A stretch of 6,682 nt of DNA from Marinilabiliales bacterium (lineage in GTDB: Bacteria > Bacteroidota > Bacteroidia > Bacteroidales > BM523), in the NCBI GenBank assembly GCA_002869425.1, contig PKSZ01000732.1, forward strand, positions 1 to 6,682, written 5' to 3'. The stretch's first letter is position 1. Every line of letters starts with the position of its first letter. Below the pieces are notes generated by a model. That model saw only the letters and a program-made list of their open reading frames with translations, did no database searches and had not been told where the DNA came from. Of the stretch, positions 1-4,708 are shown one piece after another. The position numbers and the translations under genes are program-made.

Positions 1-401
1 AAGATGTACCGCAAAATATTCAGGATGCATTTAATAGCAAGTATTCAGATGCAGAAAATGTAGAATGGAATACCGAATCCGGTCAATATGACGTAACATT
101 TGTATTAGATGATTACATGCAGCATGTTTTTTATTCTTCAGATGGTAAATGGTTGAAGTTGGTAACCGAGCTGGTATCAGATGAAGAACTACCTGAAGCT
201 GTTCGTAATGCATATACCAAAAAGTATAAGGATGGTTACGCTTACAGGTATTTAAAAATTACAACTACTGAGAATATTGTTTTTGAAGTGGAACTATCTG
301 TAGAAGATTTGGTGTATATATTAAAAATTAACGATAAGGGCTCAATTCTTTCTTCAGAAAGTCAGCAGGAATCTGCAGAAGAGTATGATGATGAAGATTA
401 A
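1..401 (+). CDS. PepSY-like (BLIP-type) domain protein, 3' part
   Basis: The reading frame is open from the window edge (first full codon at 3) to TAA at 399-401, giving 132 residues; the N-terminus lies outside. Two similar units are visible. Residues about 2-51 run from VPQNIQDAFNSKYSDA through VEW to SSDGKWL, and about 63-117 run from LPEAVRNAYTKKY to INDKGSILSS. This pattern (P..I..AF...Y..A..V.W, a beta strand pair, then a DG.W-like turn) is typical of the PepSY-like, beta-lactamase-inhibitor-like family (DUF2874) of Bacteroidota. Those proteins are usually about 150 residues, with an N-terminal signal peptide, and are exported. The last 14 residues form an acidic tail (ESAEEYDDED). The biochemical role of the family is not settled; binding of a protein partner or protease inhibition is only inferred. 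A terminator-like hairpin follows 28 nt after the stop. Family assignment is fairly sure, function is not. Confidence 0.8.
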   Translation, partial: DVPQNIQDAFNSKYSDAENVEWNTESGQYDVTFVLDDYMQHVFYSSDGKWLKLVTELVSDEELPEAVRNAYTKKYKDGYAYRYLKITTTENIVFEVELSVEDLVYILKINDKGSILSSESQQESAEEYDDED

Positions 402-429
402 TTCGAACCTTTTTCTCCTTTAATTGTTC

Positions 430-455
430 CAGGGATAAGAAATTATCCCTGTTTT
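430..455 (+). terminator. Hairpin with GAAA loop and T run, likely intrinsic terminator
   Basis: CAGGGATAA (430-438) pairs perfectly with TTATCCCTG (443-451), a 9-bp stem closed by a GAAA tetraloop (439-442, GNRA type) and followed by TTTT (452-455). It lies 28 nt after the stop of the PepSY-like gene, as expected for an intrinsic terminator. The T run is short and the next gene starts only 11 nt later, so partial read-through or a role in the leader of the next gene is also possible. Confidence 0.7.
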
Positions 456-466
456 ACCCTTGAGTT

Positions 467-715
467 ATGAATAAAATTGAGTTTTATGTGCCCGTTGACA
501 GAATTGTAGAATTCTCAGAGGCAGTATCAGGCTACAATCTTACCAATCAAATTATGGGGGTAAGTGAGGATGACGAGATTATTATTTATGTTGAATATTT
601 TAAAAACGACATTGTATCAATAAATATTCTTCGGCAAGAATATGAACATTTTAATTATGATGAAAAGCTGGAGTCTGAGGATATTGATATGTTGGATTTG
701 TCACAATTAAACTAG
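467..715 (+). CDS. Small acidic protein of unknown function, cotranscribed with gshB
   Basis: This ORF encodes 82 residues, ATG at 467 to TAG at 713-715. I do not recognise a family. The product is acidic (19 Asp/Glu against 5 Lys/Arg), with no Cys, signal peptide or membrane segment, so it is probably a cytosolic protein. The middle (residues 38-55, IIIYVEYFKNDIVSINIL) looks like consecutive beta strands; the C-terminal 20 residues are especially acidic (EKLESEDIDMLDL). Only 2 nt separate its stop from the gshB ATG, which suggests an operon and translational coupling. There is no clear Shine-Dalgarno sequence, as is usual in Bacteroidota. No convincing promoter lies between the upstream hairpin and the ATG, so its transcription may come from read-through. 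That it is a real gene is supported by the tight coupling and balanced composition; any link to glutathione metabolism is inference from position only. Confidence 0.72.
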   Translation: MNKIEFYVPVDRIVEFSEAVSGYNLTNQIMGVSEDDEIIIYVEYFKNDIVSINILRQEYEHFNYDEKLESEDIDMLDLSQLN

Positions 716-717
716 AA

Positions 718-1752
718 ATGAAATTGAATATTTGTTTTATTATGTATCCCTGGGAAACTTTAGACCCAGTGAATGATTCAACTATACGAATAATACATGA
801 AGCAGTTTCCAGGGGACATACTGTTGGTATAACATACCCTCATAAGCTTACCATAAGAAATAGTGTGAGTTATGGATTTGTAAAGATCTTTAGATCCAAG
901 GCAAAAATATCAAAGAGTATCCCTACTTTTTATAAATTGGCTGTTTTCAAAGAGAAAATGCTTCCAATGGCAGGCTTCGACGTTATTTTCCTGCGATCAG
1001 ATCCTCCCATCGATAATATTATGCTTAATTTTTTGGATTCTGTTAAAAAAGATTGCTTCATCGTTAATGATATTGATGGCTTACGAAAAGCGAGCAATAA
1101 ACTGTATACAGCTGCTTTCTATGATCCTGAAAATAAGATAATACCAGCAACTCATGTGACAAAAAACAAAGACTATCTCAAGAGAATAATCCGTGAATCA
1201 AAAAAGGATAAGATGATATTAAAACCGTTGAATGGTTACGGTGGAAGCGGAGTAATTGTTATAGAAAAAACTGCCATTCAAAATGTAAATTCTTTGCTCG
1301 ATTATTATATCGACGGAAAGGATGGTAGCAACTATGTAATATTGCAGGAATATGTAGAGGGAGCTGAATTGGGAGATATCCGTGTTATTATGTTAAATGG
1401 CGAAGCAATTGGCGCAATGCGGCGTATCCCTTCTGCGGATGATAACAGGGCAAATATTCATGCAGGTGGAACAGTAGTTAAGCATGTATTAACAAAACAG
1501 GAAAAAGAAATATGCAAAGAAATAGCACCAAAATTAGTGGCGGATGGTCTTTACTTTGCTGGTATTGATATTATCAACGGAAAGCTTATAGAAGTTAATG
1601 TTACCAGTCCGGGTGGTATTTCAAGAATAAACCGACTGAACAGAACAAAGCTTCAGACCAAAGTTCTTGACTTTGTTGAAAATGTAATTAGAGAAAAGAC
1701 AGATTTACAGCATCGTAAATATGCTTACAGAAAGAAAATATCAGAATTGTAG
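718..1752 (+). CDS. gshB: Glutathione synthase (GshB type, ATP-grasp)
   Basis: The product has 344 residues (E. coli GshB about 316). It would join gamma-glutamylcysteine and glycine with ATP to make glutathione (EC 6.3.2.3) in the cytosol. The order of motifs follows GshB: an N-terminal Rossmann-like part; FLRSDPP at 91-97; VNDIDGLRKASNKLYTAAF at 116-134, matching the family's VN..xxLR..N.KL.TA.F; ATP-grasp loop KPLNGYGGSGV at 169-179; QEY at 210-212; GDIRV at 219-223; RRIPSADDNRANIHAGG at 235-251, like the family RIP....R.N..AGG; and GIDIINGKLIEVNVTSPGG at 282-300, with the Mg/ATP-binding E and N. The region after the VTSP motif and the C-terminal 25 residues differ from the E. coli protein. 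It lies 2 nt after the small acidic gene. No gshA is in the window, so the source of gamma-glutamylcysteine is not visible. A related ATP-grasp ligase with another substrate is possible but less likely. Confidence 0.9.
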   Translation: MKLNICFIMYPWETLDPVNDSTIRIIHEAVSRGHTVGITYPHKLTIRNSVSYGFVKIFRSKAKISKSIPTFYKLAVFKEKMLPMAGFDVIFLRSDPPIDNIMLNFLDSVKKDCFIVNDIDGLRKASNKLYTAAFYDPENKIIPATHVTKNKDYLKRIIRESKKDKMILKPLNGYGGSGVIVIEKTAIQNVNSLLDYYIDGKDGSNYVILQEYVEGAELGDIRVIMLNGEAIGAMRRIPSADDNRANIHAGGTVVKHVLTKQEKEICKEIAPKLVADGLYFAGIDIINGKLIEVNVTSPGGISRINRLNRTKLQTKVLDFVENVIREKTDLQHRKYAYRKKISEL

Positions 1753-1890
1753 CTATGGTTCAGGGTACAGATCGTTTTCATCTTCATCCCACCAAAGCTT
1801 TTTCTTTTCTTTTTTAATGGGAGTTAGCTTTTTTACACTTTTCGACTTTCTGTATAGCTTTTCCTTTGTTGGTTTTTCTTTTGGTTTCAT
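1753..1890 (-). CDS. 45-residue split-charge small protein, lysine-rich with acidic tail
   Basis: On the minus strand an ATG at 1890-1888 opens 45 codons ending in TAG (1755-1753). Residues 1-31 hold 14 Lys and 1 Arg (starting MKPKEKPTKEKLYRKSKS). Then come LWW (32-34) and an acidic, Pro-ending tail DEDENDLYPEP (35-45). The division into a basic half, a Trp pair and an acidic tail, and the mixed AAA/AAG Lys codons, look like a real protein rather than a random ORF. The plus-strand frame across it reads as long Ser/Phe runs, which is what an antisense shadow looks like. No family is recognised; nucleic acid or ribosome binding is a guess from charge. Its stop codon directly abuts that of gshB (1752) with no gap. 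It is transcribed divergently from the kinase gene. No good promoter was found for it; TTTATTTG on the minus strand (1950-1943) is a weak -7 candidate. Confidence 0.6.
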   Translation of the reverse strand: MKPKEKPTKEKLYRKSKSVKKLTPIKKEKKKLWWDEDENDLYPEP

Positions 1891-1930
1891 GATGTTAATA
1901 ACTATTACCTGCAATTATGACGAAAAAGTG

Positions 1931-1963
1931 TTGAATAGGTCACAAATAAATTGTGTATCTTTC
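1931..1963 (+). promoter_or_regulatory. Putative promoter of the kinase-regulator operon
   Basis: TTG at 1931-1933 and TATCTTTC at 1956-1963 (7 of 8 to the Bacteroidota -7 element TAnnTTTG) are separated by 22 nt, inside the range seen in this phylum. A start of transcription near 1970 would leave a short leader before TTG 1984 or GTG 1993. That is one reason to place the kinase start there rather than at 1951. Confidence 0.4.
1941..1955. repeat. Small dyad in promoter spacer (possible operator)
   Basis: CACAA (1941-1945) and TTGTG (1951-1955) form a perfect 5+5 inverted repeat around ATAAA. It lies between the -33 and -7 candidates of the kinase operon and ends exactly where the -7 begins. 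Five-base arms can arise by chance in AT-rich DNA, so operator function is only a suggestion. Confidence 0.25.
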
Positions 1964-1992
1964 ATTCCTGTTCATACCTGTTTTTGAATCTT

Positions 1993-3009
1993 GTGAAAGA
2001 GGGAAAGTTTTTAAAAAGTGAGCCCAAGGATTTTTTACTATCTGTAATCGGGAGTTCTCCATATGGAATTATAGCTCTTGATTATCAGGGTAAAATTATC
2101 ATGGTTAATTCATTGGCAATGCAGTATCTTGGAATCGAAGATGAGATAAACAGTATTGCTGACAGAAGTGTTTATGGCTATATACAGTTTCTTCCGGAAT
2201 TGGAAAGCATATTACGGTCTAGCCTTGAAAAACAGCAGAAATCATTTGATTTAGAACTGATTCCTTATAATGACAATTTCTTCTCTTTCAGGGGACGGCT
2301 TACTCATCATGGAATGATCATAACCATAGAAGATGTTACCAGGCTAAAAGAAATGGAAACAGCAGTTCTTAACTCAATGATTGAAGGACAGGAATTGGAA
2401 AGACGAAGATTAGCCAAAGAGATGCATGATGGAGTTGGGCCATTATTGTCTACAATAAAAATGAACATACAAAAGATAGAATCAGACATCGTAGAATTAA
2501 GCCCTCCTATTAAAGAGGATTTTTCAGCTGCATATTCTCTTATTGATACGGTTGCAGATGAGATAAGATATATTTCTCATCATTTGCTGCCAAAAGTAAT
2601 TGAAGATTTTGGTTTGTCTGCAGGATTGGAGAGTTTGTGCAAAAGACTTGATAATACCAGTAAGTTAGAGGTTTACTTTTATTCTTCACATCCGGAGGAA
2701 CGGTTTGATCAAATGATTGAGCTCGGTTTGTACCGGTCTGGTCAGGAATTAATAAATAACGCAGTAAAGCATTCTGATGCCAAAAGAATAGAAGTTCAGC
2801 TTATTAAACATGCTGATAGTCTCGTATTATCTATTGAGGATGATGGAAAGGGTTTTGATTGGAAAATGCTTCCCGGAAGCGGAATTGGTCTGGCAAATGT
2901 TGAAACAAGAGTGGCTTCCCTGGGAGGAACTTGCTCCATAGATACGCGTATTGGCCAGGGTGTGAATGTTGTAATGGAAATACCTTTAAATTCAGAGAAA
3001 TATGAATAA
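1993..3009 (+). CDS. Cytoplasmic PAS-histidine kinase, HisKA_3 (NarX/DegS-like)
   Basis: The frame encodes 338 residues if GTG 1993 is the start. It would autophosphorylate on His and pass phosphate to the regulator encoded next. A PAS domain lies at about 16-117 (IIALDYQGKIIMVNSLAMQY near its start, IITIEDVTRLKEME at its end). The HisKA_3 box ERRRLAKEMHDGVGPLLS has the phospho-acceptor His at 145. The HATPase_c domain has the N box QELINNAVKHSDA (251-263), the G1 box DDGKG (283-287) and GSGIGLANV (295-303). No transmembrane segment or signal peptide is seen, so it is a soluble sensor of an internal cue; no cofactor residue is evident in the PAS. The start is uncertain: the first in-frame ATG (2101) falls inside the PAS domain, so translation must begin at GTG 1993, TTG 1984 or TTG 1951. 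The promoter-like site favours the first two. The stop overlaps the next gene's ATG by 8 nt, implying coupling. Confidence 0.9.
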   Translation: MKEGKFLKSEPKDFLLSVIGSSPYGIIALDYQGKIIMVNSLAMQYLGIEDEINSIADRSVYGYIQFLPELESILRSSLEKQQKSFDLELIPYNDNFFSFRGRLTHHGMIITIEDVTRLKEMETAVLNSMIEGQELERRRLAKEMHDGVGPLLSTIKMNIQKIESDIVELSPPIKEDFSAAYSLIDTVADEIRYISHHLLPKVIEDFGLSAGLESLCKRLDNTSKLEVYFYSSHPEERFDQMIELGLYRSGQELINNAVKHSDAKRIEVQLIKHADSLVLSIEDDGKGFDWKMLPGSGIGLANVETRVASLGGTCSIDTRIGQGVNVVMEIPLNSEKYE

Positions 3010-3646
3010 AATCAAGCTTCTGATAGCAGATGATCATCGGATTTTCAGAGAGGGAATTCAGGCCTTGTTGGTTAAAGAAGCAGGGATAGAAATTGTTGCT
3101 GAAGCCTCTTCTGCTGATGAGATTTACAATATACTGGAAAGTAAAGAAATAGATCTTGTTTTAATGGATATTGATCTTGATGGATCAAGTGGAATTGAAG
3201 CAACCCGTAAAATTACAATGGCTAATAATAATATTGCAGTTCTGGCCTTGTCAATGCATAGCGATCATAGCTATATCATGAAAATGCTGGATGCAGGTGC
3301 AAAAGGATATATACTTAAGAATACAGGTAAGGATGAGATGATAGCTGCTATCAAAGCAGTGTACAATGGTGCAAGCTATTTTAGTAGCGATGTGTCACAA
3401 AAGTTAATCAGCCAGTTGGTTAACAAAAAGAGAAGCAACTCAAGTGATATTCCCTTAACACGAAGGGAAACAGAAATTCTTCGCTTGATAGCAAGGGAAT
3501 ATTCCAATTCTGAAATCGCAGATGAATTGTTTATTAGCATTCGTACAGTAGATACTCATAAGAGAAACTTATTGGAAAAGCTGGGTCTGAAAAATACAGC
3601 TGGCCTTGTAAAGTATGCTATCCAGAATGGCTTGCTGAATGATTAG
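3002..3646 (+). CDS. NarL/LuxR-family response regulator
   Basis: The product has 214 residues, the standard length for NarL/FixJ-type regulators. The receiver domain (about 4-120) has the acidic pair D10/D11, the phospho-acceptor D56 in LVLMDIDLDG, S84 in LALSMHS and K106 in YILKNTG, so all switch residues are present. A linker follows, then the LuxR-type helix-turn-helix (about 150-207) with LTRRETEILRLIA, SNSEIADELFIS and RTVDTHKRNLLEKLGL, the last being the DNA-recognition helix region. It should bind DNA as a dimer when phosphorylated by the kinase encoded just upstream, whose stop it overlaps by 8 nt (TATGAATAA carries both signals). No target operator can be read from the window; the dyad in the operon's own promoter is one candidate for autoregulation. 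No good intrinsic terminator follows the gene. Confidence 0.93.
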   Translation: MNKIKLLIADDHRIFREGIQALLVKEAGIEIVAEASSADEIYNILESKEIDLVLMDIDLDGSSGIEATRKITMANNNIAVLALSMHSDHSYIMKMLDAGAKGYILKNTGKDEMIAAIKAVYNGASYFSSDVSQKLISQLVNKKRSNSSDIPLTRRETEILRLIAREYSNSEIADELFISIRTVDTHKRNLLEKLGLKNTAGLVKYAIQNGLLND

Positions 3647-3718
3647 TTCTACGAGATTTACCTAGTTTCTGCTGGTTTTTCGTATAGTCAACCCAGATTT
3701 GTAAAGAAAAAAATTACG

Positions 3719-3749
3719 TTAGATTACACTGTTTTCAATATAGATTTTG
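3719..3749 (+). promoter_or_regulatory. Putative promoter of the ECF sigma factor gene
   Basis: TTAG at 3719-3722 and TAGATTTTG at 3741-3749 (close to TAnnTTTG) lie 19 nt apart as counted from TTA to TA. Transcription would start near 3755, with a leader of about 25 nt. An imperfect 8-bp dyad GGAATAAC / GTAATTCC (3749-3756 with 3765-3772, one mismatch) spans the expected start region. The rest of the 132-nt intergenic region (3647-3778) shows nothing else I can support. Confidence 0.4.
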
Positions 3750-3778
3750 GAATAACTTTCCTTAGTAATTCCAATTAA

Positions 3779-4351
3779 ATGAAAACAGTTCAATTATCAG
3801 ATGAGCAGCTTGTTAAGGATTATCTGGATCAAAACTCTGCGGAATCATTAAGTGTTTTATACAAAAGATACTATAAGAAGGTGTATTATAAGTGTTTATC
3901 TTTTGCCGGGAATGTAAGCGATGCAGAAGATTTAGCACAAGACATAATGCTGAAAGTTTTACAGAATTTGTATAAATTTCATGGAACCAGTAAATTCTCA
4001 ACTTGGCTGTATGCTGTTGCTATGAATCATTGTGTTGAAACTGTTCGAAAAAAGAAGAAGTACAGCTCTTTTGCAATTGATAATAGTTTTGACATTGCAG
4101 AATCCATAAATGAAGATATCGATTTTGAGGAAGTAGACAGGAGAGAATTAAGCATTGAGTTTTTATTAAACAATCTACCTTTTGTTGAACGGGAAATGCT
4201 TGTTTTGAAATATCATAATAACTATTCAATCAAACAATTACAACAAAAGTATCAAATGGGTGAAAGTGCTGTGAAAATGAGATTATCCAGAGCCAGACGC
4301 AGAATCGAACAATTATATACCAGCTCTCAAAGTCTGGAAATTGCGGTTTAA
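3779..4351 (+). CDS. ECF-family RNA polymerase sigma factor
   Basis: The product has 190 residues, typical of ECF sigma factors, which keep only regions 2 and 4. Region 2 (about 26-94) includes LYKRYYKKVYYKCLSF, the DAEDLAQDIMLKVLQNL core-binding part (48-64) and KFSTWLYAVAMNHCVETVR (72-90, the -10 recognition part), followed by KKKK. An acidic linker (101-123) follows. Region 4 (about 126-180) has LPFVEREMLVLKYHNNYSI, a helix-turn-helix with LQQKYQMGESAVKMRL, and RARRRIEQL. It would direct core polymerase to a small regulon. No anti-sigma gene or FecR-like gene is beside it: the next gene is on the opposite strand with its stop directly adjacent, and upstream is the response regulator on the same strand. 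The signal controlling it is therefore not visible. Its own leader may carry an autoregulated promoter, which is untested. Confidence 0.92.
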   Translation: MKTVQLSDEQLVKDYLDQNSAESLSVLYKRYYKKVYYKCLSFAGNVSDAEDLAQDIMLKVLQNLYKFHGTSKFSTWLYAVAMNHCVETVRKKKKYSSFAIDNSFDIAESINEDIDFEEVDRRELSIEFLLNNLPFVEREMLVLKYHNNYSIKQLQQKYQMGESAVKMRLSRARRRIEQLYTSSQSLEIAV

Positions 4352-4528
4352 TTATACATCGGTTTCGTCGTAACTTTCTTCTTTTTCATATGCCATATAA
4401 CCAATGATTTCTATATCACTGCTTTTACATAAAGGGCATAATTTTTCTTCTTCCATGTCTTGCTCCATAGTGAGTAGATCTTCATCAAAACCCCGCCAAA
4501 AACATTCATTACACTTAACCAGGTTCAT
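4352..4528 (-). CDS. 58-residue zinc-ribbon protein (CxxC...CxxC)
   Basis: On the minus strand an ATG at 4528-4526 opens 58 codons ending in TAA (4354-4352). The start MNLVKCNECFWRGFDEDLL gives the knuckle C6-x2-C9. KLCPLCK gives C31-x2-C34, with 21 residues between the pairs. The arrangement fits a rubredoxin-like or zinc-ribbon fold binding one Zn (or Fe) through four Cys. The first knuckle plus aromatic WRG resembles many small zinc ribbons of Bacteroidota. The C-terminal tail is acidic (EKEESYDETDV). In-frame codons upstream to a TAG contain no ATG, GTG or TTG, which fixes the start. No partner is known; protein or nucleic acid binding is inferred only. Its stop abuts the stop of the convergent ECF sigma gene with no gap, and it is divergent from ileS. 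No clear promoter was found for it in the 4529-4708 region. Confidence 0.78.
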   Translation of the reverse strand: MNLVKCNECFWRGFDEDLLTMEQDMEEEKLCPLCKSSDIEIIGYMAYEKEESYDETDV

Positions 4529-4597
4529 ATCATTTGCATTAATTCTGCCATTGAGACGGTTATTTATTTGTAGGTCACACTCTGCGCTCTATTTTTA

Positions 4598-4616
4598 GAA
4601 TTGTACACTACAATTC
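4598..4616. repeat. Perfect 19-bp dyad upstream of ileS, operator-like
   Basis: GAATTGTA (4598-4605) and TACAATTC (4609-4616) are perfect 8-bp inverted repeats around CAC. The dyad ends 5 nt before the -33 element of the ileS promoter and lies between ileS and the divergent zinc-ribbon gene. The short spacer and symmetry suit a dimeric DNA-binding protein. A 3-nt loop hairpin with no adjoining T run makes a terminator unlikely. A second small dyad, CCAA TC TTGG (4616-4625), adjoins it and covers the -33 TTG. Confidence 0.5.
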
Positions 4617-4621
4617 CAATC

Positions 4622-4652
4622 TTGGCTTTTTGATAATAAAAGACTATATTTG
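4622..4652 (+). promoter_or_regulatory. Bacteroidota-type promoter of ileS
   Basis: TTG at 4622-4624 and TATATTTG at 4645-4652 are separated by 20 nt. The -7 element matches TAnnTTTG at every fixed position. Transcription would begin near 4658, giving a leader of about 50 nt before the ileS ATG. This is the clearest promoter in the window. Confidence 0.7.
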
Positions 4653-4708
4653 CATTTCTCTGACGAGATGTGTAAATAATTGATGTACAGTAATATAACA
4701 AGAAGATT

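Noticed and set aside
455..462. TACCCTTG as a -7 promoter element for the small acidic gene
   Set aside because: Only 4 nt remain before the ATG and the nearest TTG is 28 nt upstream, too far for the usual spacing.
1721..1987. Plus-strand 88-codon ORF rich in Ser and Phe between gshB and the kinase gene
   Set aside because: Low-complexity Ser/Phe composition is the antisense image of Lys/Glu codons of the minus-strand small protein at 1753-1890, and it overlaps the end of gshB and the start region of the kinase gene.
3650..3696. Possible terminator after the response regulator (TACGA/TCGTA and CTGGTT/AACCCAG pairings)
   Set aside because: The arms are short or bulged, the two pairings are mutually exclusive and no T run follows, so I do not call a terminator.
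4404..4598. Plus-strand 64-codon ORF
   Set aside because: It is antisense to the zinc-ribbon gene, has biased Ser/Leu composition and runs into the ileS regulatory region; the minus-strand frame with two CxxC pairs is the better gene.
4653..4708. T-box or other riboswitch in the ileS leader
   Set aside because: The leader is only about 50 nt from the predicted start, and I see no terminator hairpin or specifier-loop structure.
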